Positions 17,175-27,487 of a stretch of DNA of 64,000 bases are shown here, in pieces. Position 1 is the stretch's first letter, and the number at the start of each line of letters is the position of its first letter. A model generated the notes under the pieces. It was not told where the DNA came from. It did no database searches and saw only the letters and a list, made by a program, of their open reading frames with translations. Source of the DNA: Clostridium_AD sp050717515 (lineage in GTDB: Bacteria > Bacillota > Clostridia > Clostridiales > Clostridiaceae); contig NZ_JBOITL010000024.1 in assembly GCF_050717515.1 (NCBI RefSeq), positions 116,211 through 180,210 on the forward strand. The letters are read 5' to 3'. Both the position numbers and the translations under genes were made by a program.

Positions 17175-18473
17175 ATGGAAATATTGTCTTTAGGTGAAAA
17201 GATAAAGCGGAAAAGAAAAGAGCTTAATATGACATTAAAGGATCTTGCAGGAGAAAGAATAACTCCAGGACAAATTAGTCTTGTAGAGTCTAGCAAATCT
17301 AATCCTAGCATGGATCTATTAGAATATTTAGCGAATACACTAAATACAACTGTGGAATATCTAATGGAGTCAGAAGAAACTCAAGCAGAAAAAATATGTT
17401 TGTATTATGAAAATATTGCAGAATCACTTATTCTAAATAGTGATTTAGTGCAAGCAGAGCAAAATATTGAGAAATCACTATATTATTCTGAAAAATATAA
17501 ATTAGAATATAGAAAAGCAAGGAATTTGTCATTAAGAGGAGATATATACATAGCTAGGGAAGAAATTGCGGCAGCTCAACAAGTTTTCCTTTCCTCGAAT
17601 GTTATTTTTATCAAAAATAACGCCTATGAAGAAATAATTAAGACTTTTCTAAAACTAGGGAAGATAACACTTGAACTTAAGGGTTATCAGTCGGCTTCAA
17701 GCTATTTTCAACAAGCAGAAAAAGTTTTTGTAGACAACGAAATGGGAAATGATTTTCTACTCGGTGAAATATATTACTATATAGGTTACACTTATTTTAA
17801 ATTAGAAAATGTGGACAATGCTATAAAATATTCATATTTAGCTCAAGAAAAGTTTAAACAAATAGATAATAAGAAAGAATACGCTAATTCACTTTTATTA
17901 CTCGCAAATGAATATAATGAAAAAGGCGATATTAAAAATGCCATAAAGTATTCAAAGATTACTTTAAAAGTATTTTATGAAATTGATAATTTAAACTATA
18001 TTTCTGAAATTGAGAACAATTTAGGAAGGTTATTTTATGAGTTTGAAAACATGGAACAATCCTTTATACACTTAAATAAGGCCAAGGAAATTAGACGAAA
18101 AAATAATGACTCAAAGTTAATAGATACCTTAGCTTATATATGTGAAAATCATATTAAGCTTAAGGATGTAAGTAAAGCTAAGGATGCCTTGCAGCAAATT
18201 TTAGAATATATAGAAGATGGTAATCATATAGTATTAAACCAATATTATTTATTGAAATATAGAATTGATCTATTGGAAGGCAATATGAATGAAGCAGAAA
18301 ACACTTTATTATTAGCGCTAAATTTTGTGAAACGACAAGAGCAAGAAAAAGAAGCAGCTGAGATATCTATAATGCTTGGAAAGTTCTATATTGATGGTGG
18401 CAGAGATAAGGATGCAGCTAAATATCTAAATGAAGGCGTGGAATTATTTAACAAACTGGGAATAATTAAATAA
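17175..18473 (+). CDS. HTH (XRE) - TPR regulator, first of a tandem pair
   Basis: A 432-residue protein. A Cro/CI-type helix-turn-helix (about 6-65, with LKDLAGERITPGQISLVES) precedes at least eight TPR-like helix pairs that fill the rest (for example AIKYSYLAQEKFKQI and AIKYSKITLKVFYEI). The arrangement is that of Rgg/PlcR-type and related peptide-responsive regulators, where TPRs bind a signal peptide or a partner; no peptide gene is evident next to it. The ATG at 17175 has AAGGAAGAG upstream. It is followed after 67 bp by a paralogue in the same direction. Confidence 0.75.
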   Translation: MEILSLGEKIKRKRKELNMTLKDLAGERITPGQISLVESSKSNPSMDLLEYLANTLNTTVEYLMESEETQAEKICLYYENIAESLILNSDLVQAEQNIEKSLYYSEKYKLEYRKARNLSLRGDIYIAREEIAAAQQVFLSSNVIFIKNNAYEEIIKTFLKLGKITLELKGYQSASSYFQQAEKVFVDNEMGNDFLLGEIYYYIGYTYFKLENVDNAIKYSYLAQEKFKQIDNKKEYANSLLLLANEYNEKGDIKNAIKYSKITLKVFYEIDNLNYISEIENNLGRLFYEFENMEQSFIHLNKAKEIRRKNNDSKLIDTLAYICENHIKLKDVSKAKDALQQILEYIEDGNHIVLNQYYLLKYRIDLLEGNMNEAENTLLLALNFVKRQEQEKEAAEISIMLGKFYIDGGRDKDAAKYLNEGVELFNKLGIIK

Positions 18474-18540
18474 TTTTAATGAAACTATTTTATGGAGCGA
18501 TTCATAGAATAGTTATTTAATCTGTAGATAGGTGATGAGA

Positions 18541-19818
18541 ATGGAAATATTATCAACGGGAGAAAAAATAAAAAGAACTAGAATATATAAAGGGTATACA
18601 TTGAGAGAGATGTGCGATGACAAAATATCAGTATCTAAGATGAGTTGTATAGAAAACAACAAGGTTATGGCAGAACCTTGGGTAATAGAACTTATCAGCA
18701 AAAAATTGGACATAGATATTGCATATTTAAATGAAGATGTAAGGCAGCAAGTTGAGGTAAATATTAAGGCATTAAGAGAGCAGGTCAAAAATGGTCTGGA
18801 TTCTAAGGATGATGATTTTGAATCTAAAGCATCCTACAATTTGGAGTTTGCTCAGAAGTATAATTACTATGAATTAGCTATTGAGCTAATGCACATGTTG
18901 TTTAATTTTTACTTAGATAAAAGAGACTTTGAGAAGACTCAATCAATTACTGCAGAGTATTATGATTTATATTTAAAAACATCTGTAGATGATAGTCAGT
19001 TGACTTACTATATGGACATGGCAAGGCATTTATATATAAAAGAAGAATATCTTCAAGCGTCTAGCTACTATTGTAATGTTCGAAGAAGGTTAAGTGAATG
19101 TGAGGTTCCTAATAATAAAAAATTAATTGTAGTCACTTATAATGAAGCGGCTTGTGATATTATGTTGAAAAATTATGTAATGGCTTATGAAGTAGGAATA
19201 ACTTTATTAGATTTGCTAGAGTATGTGGATACGGATTTTAAAGCAGCTGAGATATATCATATGCTGGCCATGCTATCTATAAGAATGAAAAATGGTAAGT
19301 TTGAGGAATATGAAAAAAAATCCTATGAGTTATATAAAGATAGAGATTCTAGTAAAGCAGGCGCTATTTATAATTATGGGTCCACAATGCTTGACTGTAA
19401 TATGAAAGATAGAGGGGTTGAATATATAAAGAAGGGACTCGCCTGCTATCCTAGGGATAATATGATAGGACTAGTTAGCTTTATGCTTGATTGCGTTAAT
19501 GAGCTTATCGAAAATGACGTATTGGAGCTGGCAAAGACTATTTCTGATGAAGTTCTAAATTATGCAATTAATTTAGATGATATTAAATTCATCGAAAAAG
19601 GCTATTATTACAAAGCTGTTATTCTTAATAGACAGGAGCAGTCATCTAGTGCAGAGATGTATATGAATTTATCTTTAGATTCCCTATTAAAATTTGGTGG
19701 AAAGCAAGAGATATATGGGCGTTACTTAGAAATGGGAAGTATGTACCATAAACTTGGTAGTGTAGCTGAGTCTATAAAGTATTTTAGTTTAGCATTGCAA
19801 TTAGAAAAAAAGATGTAG
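18541..19818 (+). CDS. HTH (XRE) - TPR regulator, second of a tandem pair
   Basis: A 425-residue protein beginning MEILSTGEKIKR, nearly the same as the opening of its neighbour (MEILSLGEKIKR). The helix-turn-helix covers about 5-60; the remainder is TPR-like. The recognition helix differs (SVSKMSCIENNKV against TPGQISLVESSKS), so the DNA target may differ. The ATG at 18541 follows AGGTGA by 5 bp. It ends in a terminator. Probably a tandem duplication that diverged. Confidence 0.75.
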   Translation: MEILSTGEKIKRTRIYKGYTLREMCDDKISVSKMSCIENNKVMAEPWVIELISKKLDIDIAYLNEDVRQQVEVNIKALREQVKNGLDSKDDDFESKASYNLEFAQKYNYYELAIELMHMLFNFYLDKRDFEKTQSITAEYYDLYLKTSVDDSQLTYYMDMARHLYIKEEYLQASSYYCNVRRRLSECEVPNNKKLIVVTYNEAACDIMLKNYVMAYEVGITLLDLLEYVDTDFKAAEIYHMLAMLSIRMKNGKFEEYEKKSYELYKDRDSSKAGAIYNYGSTMLDCNMKDRGVEYIKKGLACYPRDNMIGLVSFMLDCVNELIENDVLELAKTISDEVLNYAINLDDIKFIEKGYYYKAVILNRQEQSSSAEMYMNLSLDSLLKFGGKQEIYGRYLEMGSMYHKLGSVAESIKYFSLALQLEKKM

Positions 19819-19828
19819 ATATAGAAAT

Positions 19829-19874
19829 AAAGATGTGGGTTAGGGATTTTCCTAAACCTACATCTTTATTTTAT
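19829..19874 (+). terminator. Terminator after the HTH-TPR pair
   Basis: AAAGATGTGGGTTAGG pairs with CCTAAACCTACATCTTT, followed by TATTTTATTTT. Confidence 0.8.
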
Positions 19875-19909
19875 TTTCAATACCAATATATAATTTATTG
19901 AAAAATTTT

Positions 19910-20638
19910 CTATTTATTTGAAGTTTCTCTATTTATTATAAATTCTTTAGCTTTAAGTTCTAAACTATCGTCAAGGGTTGTTAGAGCTACCTCGTTATAC
20001 TTATTGTTTAGTGCTAGTGCAAGTATCCTGTCCGCAAGTTCAGGATTTTTAGATAAAAGCGAGCCATGAAAATAAGTACAATAGGTGTTCTTATAAACAC
20101 AACCCTCGTAACCATCTTCTCCATTGTTACCATATCCAACTAGAACTTTGCCAAGTGGCTTTAAGTCATTAATATAAGTTCTTCCAGAATGATTTTCAAA
20201 ACCTACATAGGTTTCATCAAAAGCTTCATTATGAATAACAGTGTTTCCTATGAAACGTTTATCTCCGCCTTCGGTATAAATATCCAGAATACCAAGACCA
20301 TCAAGCTTTTCGCCGTCAGGAGTAGTATAATATTTCCCAAGCAATTGATATCCTCCACAAATGGCTAAAAAAACTTTTCCACTTTGGATATAGTCATCAA
20401 TAGCAGATTTTTTAAATTCTATTAAGTCTGGGGAAACTATGGCTTGTTCATAATCTTGTCCTCCGCCGAAAAATACAATATCATAATCCTCTGCGCTGAA
20501 AATATCACCCATTGATACATTAACAATACTTACTTTTATATCTCGTTTTTCCGCTCTGTGCTTCAATATTAAAATGTTTCCTACATCCCCATATACATTT
20601 AATAGATCAGGATATAAATGACAAATGTTAATTTCCAT
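19910..20638 (-). CDS. gatD: Lipid II isoglutaminyl synthase, glutaminase subunit GatD
   Basis: A 242-residue class I (CobB/CobQ-like) glutamine amidotransferase. The nucleophile is in AICGGYQLLG near 94 and the histidine in YFHGSLL near 190. GatD supplies ammonia to MurT, which amidates D-Glu of the lipid II stem peptide to D-iso-Gln. The ATG at 20638 is preferred to the GTG at 20647 because AAGGTGA lies 5 bp before it. It is the downstream partner of murT (47 bp apart), as in other Firmicutes. Confidence 0.92.
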   Translation of the reverse strand: MEINICHLYPDLLNVYGDVGNILILKHRAEKRDIKVSIVNVSMGDIFSAEDYDIVFFGGGQDYEQAIVSPDLIEFKKSAIDDYIQSGKVFLAICGGYQLLGKYYTTPDGEKLDGLGILDIYTEGGDKRFIGNTVIHNEAFDETYVGFENHSGRTYINDLKPLGKVLVGYGNNGEDGYEGCVYKNTYCTYFHGSLLSKNPELADRILALALNNKYNEVALTTLDDSLELKAKEFIINRETSNK

Positions 20639-20685
20639 ATTATTCACCTTCTATTTGAATTTTTAAATCTTTGAATATTGAGTTA

Positions 20686-22041
20686 TTACCAAATCTTATC
20701 TATGTAACCTTTAGCGTGTAAAAATTTTCGCAGGTCTATCATGGCAGTATAGGTAGCTAGTATATAAACTATTTCGCCATCACAAGATTTAATCTGATTT
20801 AGAACGTCTTCATCATGGTTGCATAAGAGGAATGATTCTGCTTCAAAACCTGCAACTTTAAGTCTAATTGCCATATCGTACAGGCGTATGCCAGATATCA
20901 TAATTTTATTAATGTTAAGTGAAGTTAAACGTTCAAAATTAACATCCCAAATCCAAGAAACATCTTTTCCATCTGCATAATTGTCATTTAGTAGAAGAGC
21001 TAAATTTATTTTTCGTGTGTCTAGGTTAATAGTATTTACAGCTTCATCATAGCCTGCAGGATTTTTGACCAAAATTATTTTAACTTCAGTGCCTTCAATA
21101 TTTAAGGTTTCTTGTCTACCAAAGCTACTGGCTACAGTTTTAAGAGAACGCTCTATAGTGTTATCAGGAATGCCTAGTACATTAGCTACGGAATATGCAC
21201 ACAGGGCATTATAAATATTATAAGTACCTGGTTGGTTTATGTAGTATTCTTTATTATTTATATGGACAGTAGAACCACTGGTGGAAAGTTCAATAATTTT
21301 ATCTATGGAATATGTAAGTGCAGGGCGCTTATATCCGCATTTGCTGCAATAGAAATCACCTAGATGGTTATAGGTAATAAAGTTATATTCATAAGGAGCT
21401 TTGCAGATGGTACAAAACTTAGCATCCGCATTTATATCTACAAGTTTGTTCTCATTAACCTTGGTACCAAAACCATAGTAAACTATAGGGTTTTTAAGGT
21501 TTAAGTTACCAAGTAGCGATTCATCCCCATTAAAAATAAGAGTGGAAGTAGGAGTTTTTTCTACGCCCTCTAGTATCTTCTTAAGAGTTGTATATACCTC
21601 TCCATATCTGTCTAATTGATCTCTAAATAGATTTGTAATAGTAATAATTTTTGGAGATATATAATCAGTTATAAATTTAACATTGGCTTCATCTACTTCT
21701 ATAACAGCAATTTTTTTCTCTGGAGATTTTTTAAAAGAATAATTAGAAATAAAACAAGCAACTATTCCTGTATACATATTTGCACCAGTATTGTTAGTAA
21801 TTACTGGTTTATTGCTATTTTTTATTATGTTATAAATCATACTAGTGGTGGTGGTTTTTCCATTTGTACCGGTTATGAGAATAACCTCATAATTCGCCGC
21901 TATGATTTTCATAATATCACGATCAAGCTTTAAGGCGATTTTGCCAGGAAAATTTGTTCCACCTTTAAATAAAATTTTTGATAATTTCATAATAAACTTT
22001 GAAGTTATTATACTGACAAATGACTGAATTTTAATTTCCAA
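20686..22041 (-). CDS. murT: Lipid II isoglutaminyl synthase, subunit MurT
   Basis: A 451-residue Mur-ligase-like protein. The ATP site is ITGTNGKTTTTSM near 58. A four-Cys zinc ribbon (CTICKAPY and CSKCGYKRP, about 205-230) is typical for MurT and absent from MurC-F. The C-terminal domain carries VKNPAGYDEAV and DGKDVSWIWDV. It works with GatD on lipid II at the inner membrane face. Start codon TTG at 22041 (AAAGGA 4 bp upstream); the adjacent GTG at 22044 is also possible. Homologues begin with the same hydrophobic stretch, which excludes the later ATG. Confidence 0.9.
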   Translation of the reverse strand: MEIKIQSFVSIITSKFIMKLSKILFKGGTNFPGKIALKLDRDIMKIIAANYEVILITGTNGKTTTTSMIYNIIKNSNKPVITNNTGANMYTGIVACFISNYSFKKSPEKKIAVIEVDEANVKFITDYISPKIITITNLFRDQLDRYGEVYTTLKKILEGVEKTPTSTLIFNGDESLLGNLNLKNPIVYYGFGTKVNENKLVDINADAKFCTICKAPYEYNFITYNHLGDFYCSKCGYKRPALTYSIDKIIELSTSGSTVHINNKEYYINQPGTYNIYNALCAYSVANVLGIPDNTIERSLKTVASSFGRQETLNIEGTEVKIILVKNPAGYDEAVNTINLDTRKINLALLLNDNYADGKDVSWIWDVNFERLTSLNINKIMISGIRLYDMAIRLKVAGFEAESFLLCNHDEDVLNQIKSCDGEIVYILATYTAMIDLRKFLHAKGYIDKIW

Positions 22042-22110
22042 CACATCCTTTAATTGTACTTATTAACTTAAGTAGAATAATATGTAATTATTCAATTACA
22101 TATTATTCAA

Positions 22111-23304
22111 TCAGTTATTATTATTGACATTAATATAGAAAAACTCATCACTTATTTTAAAACCTGAATTTTGTGAGAGCTTATTTAAGTAGCTTAAGAG
22201 ATTTAGCTTAGCATCACCTTTGAGTGGCGTTGGGCAATAGTCATTCTTATAATCTACGGAAGATATACTGCAAGGGATAACCCTTACACCTATAGCTGTT
22301 AACTTATTATTCGTGAACTTTAGGTTACTTTGAAAAATAAAGGTTCTCTTATCACTAGGGTTAGAGTTGCCACCAAAGCAAAAATTTCCAAGGCTATAGG
22401 CGATTATTCTATTCTTATATTGTTCAATGCCTTGAATTACATGAGGGTGGTGACCTAGGATTATATCTGCACCGTTATCAATAGCAAAGCGAGCAAGCTT
22501 CTTTTGTTCATCTATTGGATAATACTCTTTTTCGTTTCCCCAGTGAAAGTTTATAACTATAACTGAGTTAGTCTTTTTTAATTCTAGTATATCTTTCTTT
22601 AATTTATCAAGAAAACTTTGTTCCAGTGACCAACCTCTATAACCTAAAAAACCAAAAGGTTGCTCTTTTATTTTGGTAATCCACTTCGAACCTTCTCCGA
22701 AAAAGTTAACCTTTTCTTTTTTTAGAGAAAGTTTTGTATCTTGAAATCCCTTTTCTTTATAATCATAAATATGGTTGTTAGAGAGATTCACTCCTTCAAT
22801 AGAACCTAGAGTTAAGCTTTTAGCAAAATCACTGGTGGCTTTGAAGTTAAACTGCTTTTCTTCCTTATCATTTGAACCTGTAAAGGTTGTTTCTAAATTA
22901 GCAATGGTAACATCGTCCCGGCTAAAAATACTATGCACATTTTTGAAATAATAGGAAAAATCATTATTAGAATTTGTTACCATAGCAGGAAGACTAGTAG
23001 CGTAATCGAATTTACTATCAGTTCCTATAGTGCAATCTCCAACAGCTGAGAGGAGTACTTCAGTATTTTTCGCCACAGGAGTTTTTTCCACAGAGTTCAC
23101 AGGTTTATCATTATTAGAGGTAGCTTTATCAGTAGGTTTCTTTTTTTCCTCCTTAGAAATAGTATGGCTTGCACTAAACTTCTTCAAAGAAAAAGAAATA
23201 GTTTTAACTACAGCGGTGGTTAAAATTACAGAAATAAATATTAATAAGGATATATTTCTTATTGCTTTTTTTTTGTTGATTATTCTTTTTCGTGACTTTT
23301 TCAA
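22111..23304 (-). CDS. CapA-family protein (poly-gamma-glutamate synthesis-like metallophosphatase fold)
   Basis: A 397-residue membrane-anchored protein. A basic N terminus and helix at about 14-34 are followed by a Lys/Ser-rich linker and the CapA domain: SAVGDCTIGTD, IANLETTFTG, LSNNHIYDY, VNFHWGNEKEYYP and LGHHPHVIQGIE. CapA proteins take part in poly-gamma-glutamate or related surface polymer export, but most clostridial members stand alone, as here (no capBC nearby). Start TTG at 23304 with GGGGGTG 5 bp upstream. Confidence 0.85.
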   Translation of the reverse strand: MKKSRKRIINKKKAIRNISLLIFISVILTTAVVKTISFSLKKFSASHTISKEEKKKPTDKATSNNDKPVNSVEKTPVAKNTEVLLSAVGDCTIGTDSKFDYATSLPAMVTNSNNDFSYYFKNVHSIFSRDDVTIANLETTFTGSNDKEEKQFNFKATSDFAKSLTLGSIEGVNLSNNHIYDYKEKGFQDTKLSLKKEKVNFFGEGSKWITKIKEQPFGFLGYRGWSLEQSFLDKLKKDILELKKTNSVIVINFHWGNEKEYYPIDEQKKLARFAIDNGADIILGHHPHVIQGIEQYKNRIIAYSLGNFCFGGNSNPSDKRTFIFQSNLKFTNNKLTAIGVRVIPCSISSVDYKNDYCPTPLKGDAKLNLLSYLNKLSQNSGFKISDEFFYINVNNNN

Positions 23305-23570
23305 AACAACACCCCCATTTTATATAAGTGTACTTTGCTTTTCAATAAATAATTATATATTTAAGTCAATACAATTTTATAACATTATTGTTTATTTGTC
23401 TAATCTATTAATGTAATGATTTATTAAATAGTCTAGCTTTTTATTTATGTATTTGTTAGAATATGACTATAGTGTATATTTAAAGAAAAATTAATTGCTT
23501 ATATACGAAATTAGAAGCGGTGTTAGAAATATATTTAAATCCTACCAAATTTATAAGGGGGTAAGCAGCT

Positions 23571-25274
23571 ATGGTAAAATTAGATAAACTAAAGCCTATA
23601 TTAAATAGCAGTAAGCTAAAAGAATTAGGAGTTAAAAAAATAGCGCTTTATTTAGTTGTTTTGTGTGTTACAGTTATTAGCATTACATTTATAACTATAA
23701 CACATAAAAGGTCAGAGTTAAGTAAATTAGTTGCAGAGGCTGAAACACATTTTTTCGCACAGGAATATGATTTAGCTGTGGAAAAATATAGTGAACTTTC
23801 AAAGAAGGATTCGCTTTCACCAAAATGGAATATTAAAATAGCTGAGGTTTATTCTGTTAAAAATGATTTAAAGAACTCATTAAAATATATTGATATCTCA
23901 AAAAAATATAAATCAATAGATGCGCAGAGCTATAATTCTATGGTTTTTACGGAATTTATAAATGGAGAGAAGGCTGCTGCACTAAAAGACGGAGAGCTTG
24001 CATTGCGCAAATACCCTAAAGATAAAAATTTAATAAAAACAATGTTTACTGTTTATATGGGAAATAAAAAGCTTGAGGTTGCAAACGAACTAATGGCAAA
24101 CTATCCTGTGGATATAAGGTCTTCCTATGATATAGCGGAATACTCTAGAATGTTAATGCTTGTGGGGAAATGGGAAGAGGGATATACTGAATTAAAAAAC
24201 GCATGGGAATTAAATAAGGATGAATACAAGATATACGATGTTTTAGCCCAAGCAGCACTCTATAATAAGGATTCTCTATTGCAAAATATAACCGCCCTTT
24301 CAAAAAAGCACCCTAATGATTTATCATATAAAATGTGGTTAGCTAAGATATATTCCCTTAGCATAGATACTGTAGATGAGGCAAACAAATTAATTAATGA
24401 ACTTTCTAATAAAAATGTAGGTAATATGCAAATTGAATTAATAAAAGCTAATGTGTGCAAAAACATGAATGAGCTAGAAAAGTCTGATAAATTAATTCGA
24501 AATGTAATTTCGCTGCATCCAGATGATTACAGAGCTTATCATAGCGCAGGTTGGTATTATCTTTACAAGAAAGATTATAAGAAGGCTAAAGAATATTGTA
24601 ATAAATCTATTCAGCTTAATGGCGAGTACCCAGATAATTATGGATTTTTAATGCCGCAAATATTGAAAGAGGAGTCCACAAAACTCGCAGCGGAGCCTTA
24701 TTTTAGAACTGCGTTAACTAAAGAGCCTTATAATTATAATATAATGCTTAATTTAGCAAACTATTATTGGTACAAGGCTGATAATAGTGGAAAAGCTCTA
24801 GAATATTTTAATTTAGCATCAATTATAAAACCTCAGGATGCAGAGATAAAATACAATATGGCACTAATTAAGTTGGCTGATAAAAAGATGGATGATGCAA
24901 TAAAAATTTTAAAGATATGTAGTAAATTAAATGAATTAGTGCCGAAGTATCATAGAACCTTAGCAACTATATACATGACTCAGAATAAGGCAGTGGAAGC
25001 AAAAGTGGAAATTGATAGTGCGTATCAAGGAGACGAAAAAGATATTTTGACTTTAAATAATACTGGTTGCTATTATATATCTTTTCAGCAAGATTTAGAA
25101 AAAGGATTTAATAATATAAAGAAAGCTTATGAGGGGTTGAATGACTCATATGATGACTACACTAAAAAAATCATTGTGGAGAATTATGACAAGGTCTTGA
25201 AACTAAAAGAAAGTTATGCCAAGGGCAAAGATAACCAAGAATTAAAAATTCCTGAGTTTACACTATTTTATTAA
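23571..25274 (+). CDS. Membrane-anchored TPR protein
   Basis: A 567-residue protein. One membrane helix at about 24-43 is followed by roughly a dozen TPR-like units that cover the whole remainder, for example YDLAVEKYSELSKKD, YLYKKDYKKAKEYCNKSIQL and DDAIKILKICSKL. The TPR array should be extracytoplasmic and serve as a scaffold; the partner is unknown. GGGGG lies 9 bp before the ATG. It stands alone, upstream of a terminator. Confidence 0.75.
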   Translation: MVKLDKLKPILNSSKLKELGVKKIALYLVVLCVTVISITFITITHKRSELSKLVAEAETHFFAQEYDLAVEKYSELSKKDSLSPKWNIKIAEVYSVKNDLKNSLKYIDISKKYKSIDAQSYNSMVFTEFINGEKAAALKDGELALRKYPKDKNLIKTMFTVYMGNKKLEVANELMANYPVDIRSSYDIAEYSRMLMLVGKWEEGYTELKNAWELNKDEYKIYDVLAQAALYNKDSLLQNITALSKKHPNDLSYKMWLAKIYSLSIDTVDEANKLINELSNKNVGNMQIELIKANVCKNMNELEKSDKLIRNVISLHPDDYRAYHSAGWYYLYKKDYKKAKEYCNKSIQLNGEYPDNYGFLMPQILKEESTKLAAEPYFRTALTKEPYNYNIMLNLANYYWYKADNSGKALEYFNLASIIKPQDAEIKYNMALIKLADKKMDDAIKILKICSKLNELVPKYHRTLATIYMTQNKAVEAKVEIDSAYQGDEKDILTLNNTGCYYISFQQDLEKGFNNIKKAYEGLNDSYDDYTKKIIVENYDKVLKLKESYAKGKDNQELKIPEFTLFY

Positions 25275-25333
25275 CACTGCAGTATATAGTATAAGAAAAA
25301 AATATAGGATAGAATTAAATCATCTCTTGCGTT

Positions 25334-25380
25334 AAGTATATATTAAATCAAACTTATTTGATTTAATATATACTTTTTTA
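25334..25380 (+). terminator. Terminator after the TPR gene
   Basis: A long AT-rich stem (AAGTATATATTAAATCAAA with its complement, 3-4-nt loop) is followed by a T-run ending at 25380. Confidence 0.75.
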
Positions 25381-25666
25381 ATTGCGTGATTTTTAAAAAC
25401 CAATATCATTCATTTTGATAAAGATTAAATAATCTATTTAATCTAGAAAACAACCTAGAAGCAGCAAAATAAAAGTGAGTCTCTTTAGATTTTCTATTCT
25501 TATATGTAGGATGAGCTTAAGTATAGCAACAATAGTGGAAATATAAGCATAAAATATATTAGTGCATCATAAAATATAAAAAGAATATGCTACAACAACG
25601 ATAAATTATCATAATGAAGGAACGTATTCATAAAAACGTTAAATTAATATTATAATAATTTTTTTC
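25381..25666. other. Intergenic region before pckA, no gene seen
   Basis: About 290 bp of AT-rich sequence without an open frame carrying a ribosome binding site. A small dyad, AACGT...ACGTT, lies at 25621-25640. I see no catabolite-responsive element matching the usual consensus and no riboswitch. Confidence 0.5.
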
Positions 25667-25694
25667 TTGCATTTTAATTAAAGTGTTGTAATAT
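25667..25694 (+). promoter_or_regulatory. Promoter of pckA
   Basis: TTGCAT (25667-25672) and TAATAT (25689-25694) are 16 bp apart, about 55 bp before the start codon. Confidence 0.5.
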
Positions 25695-25749
25695 ATTAGT
25701 ATATAACTAAATTAATAAGCATGTGAATATAGTAATTGGGGGTAATATT

Positions 25750-27327
25750 GTGGATTATTTAGAAAACTTAGATTATTTAAGCATAGTGACATCAAAAAAA
25801 ATATTTAGGAATTTACCGGTATCTGACTTAGTAAATTTTGCATTGCTAAGAGAAGAAGGTACTTTAACAGAAACAGGTGCATTGGCTGTAAACACAGGGA
25901 AATATACAGGGAGATCACCTAAGGATAGATTTATAGTTTCACAAGAAAGTGTTGCGAAATTAATAAATTGGGGAGAGGTAAATTTACCTATAGAAGAAAA
26001 TATTTTTGATGAGTTGTACAAGCAAGTGAGTAAATATTTAAGCGATAAAGAATTATTTGTGTTTGATGGTTATGTTGGTGCTATGGAAGAATATAAACTA
26101 CCTATTAGAGTAGTAAATGAGCTTGCATCAGAGGCTTTACTTTCTAATCAACTATTTAGAAGACCTGATAAAGCAATGCTTGAGCACCACAAGGCTGAAT
26201 TCACAGTTATTGCAGCGCCTGGATTTAAGGCAAAAGGAGCAATTGACGGAATAAACTCTGAAGCTTTTATTATAGTTAATTTTGATAAGAAGATTGTGTT
26301 AATTGGTGGAACGCAATATGCAGGAGAAATTAAAAAGTCTATTTTTTCAATAATGAATTTTTTATTGCCACTAAGAGGTGTATTCCCAATGCATTGTTCT
26401 GCAAATATTGGTGAAAATGGCGAGACAGCAGTATTTTTTGGCTTGTCTGGTACAGGAAAAACTACATTGTCAGCAGATCCAGAAAGAAAGCTTATTGGGG
26501 ATGATGAACATGGTTGGTGCGATAGTGGAGTGTTTAACTTTGAAGGTGGATGCTATGCTAAAACTATAAAGCTGGATAAAGATAAAGAAAGCGAAATTTA
26601 CGGCGCATTAAAATTTGGTGCATTGCTTGAAAATGTTGTGCTTGATAATGATAAGATGCCTGATTATGATGATGGTAGTTTAACAGAGAACACCAGAGGA
26701 GCATATCCACTAGAATATATACCAAATGCGCAGCTTAGCGGAATTGGTGGACATCCTAGTACCATAATATTTTTAACAGCAGATGCTTTCGGAGTAATTC
26801 CACCAATTTCAAAGCTTTCCAAGGAAGCTGCAATGTATCATTTTATTTCAGGATATACAAGCAAGCTTGCAGGTACAGAACGTGGAATTACGCAGCCAAA
26901 AGCCACTTTTTCATCTTGCTTTGGAGAACCTTTTATGTTAATGAAACCAGCAGTTTATGCAAAACTTTTGGGTGAGAGAATAGATAAACATGACACTGAG
27001 GTATTTTTGATAAACACAGGTTGGAGTGGTGGAGGATATGGTGTAGGTTCAAGAATGAAACTGTCTTATACAAGAGCCATGGTAAAAGCAGCTCTTGAAG
27101 GCACACTTAAGGAAGTAAAGTATACGCAGCATCCGATATTTAAAGTGGCAGTGCCGGTGGCGGTACCAAATGTTCCCTCTGAAATACTAAATCCAGAAAA
27201 TACGTGGGGAGATAAAAAAGCGTATAATTTAAAAGCTCGAGAGCTTGCCTCTAAATTTACTGTGAACTTTAGTAAATTTAAGGGAGTTTCAGAAAATATA
27301 AAACAAGCTGGTCCTATAAGTATATAA
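25750..27327 (+). CDS. pckA: Phosphoenolpyruvate carboxykinase (ATP)
   Basis: A 525-residue cytosolic enzyme that interconverts oxaloacetate plus ATP with PEP, CO2 and ADP. The signature ATP loop GLSGTGKTTLSADPERKLIG lies near 235-254, followed by DDEHGW. NTGKYTGRSPKDRF near the N terminus binds substrate, and TRGAYPLEYIPNA and SGYTSKLAGTERG are family motifs. The GTG at 25750 is chosen because GGGGG lies 7 bp before it; the GTG at 25723 has no such site. The length fits the family. It has its own promoter and terminator. Confidence 0.95.
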   Translation: MDYLENLDYLSIVTSKKIFRNLPVSDLVNFALLREEGTLTETGALAVNTGKYTGRSPKDRFIVSQESVAKLINWGEVNLPIEENIFDELYKQVSKYLSDKELFVFDGYVGAMEEYKLPIRVVNELASEALLSNQLFRRPDKAMLEHHKAEFTVIAAPGFKAKGAIDGINSEAFIIVNFDKKIVLIGGTQYAGEIKKSIFSIMNFLLPLRGVFPMHCSANIGENGETAVFFGLSGTGKTTLSADPERKLIGDDEHGWCDSGVFNFEGGCYAKTIKLDKDKESEIYGALKFGALLENVVLDNDKMPDYDDGSLTENTRGAYPLEYIPNAQLSGIGGHPSTIIFLTADAFGVIPPISKLSKEAAMYHFISGYTSKLAGTERGITQPKATFSSCFGEPFMLMKPAVYAKLLGERIDKHDTEVFLINTGWSGGGYGVGSRMKLSYTRAMVKAALEGTLKEVKYTQHPIFKVAVPVAVPNVPSEILNPENTWGDKKAYNLKARELASKFTVNFSKFKGVSENIKQAGPISI

Positions 27328-27336
27328 TACAAGAAT

Positions 27337-27376
27337 CCCAGGTTAAAGATTGCAATAGATAACCTGGGGTTTTTTT
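27337..27376 (+). terminator. Terminator of pckA
   Basis: CCCAGGTTA pairs with TAACCTGGG around a 15-nt loop, followed by a run of seven T. Confidence 0.88.
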
Positions 27377-27487
27377 ATGTAAATTTTGCTATAAATATGA
27401 TATACTCATTAAATAAATGTCAAGCTACTTTTGTGTAAATAACACTTTATAATTTATTGTTTAACTTTAAGAATGCAAGGAGGAATT

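Noticed and set aside
22111..23304. Poly-gamma-glutamate capsule operon
   Set aside because: Only a CapA-like protein is present; no capB or capC neighbours, so a capsule locus is not supported.
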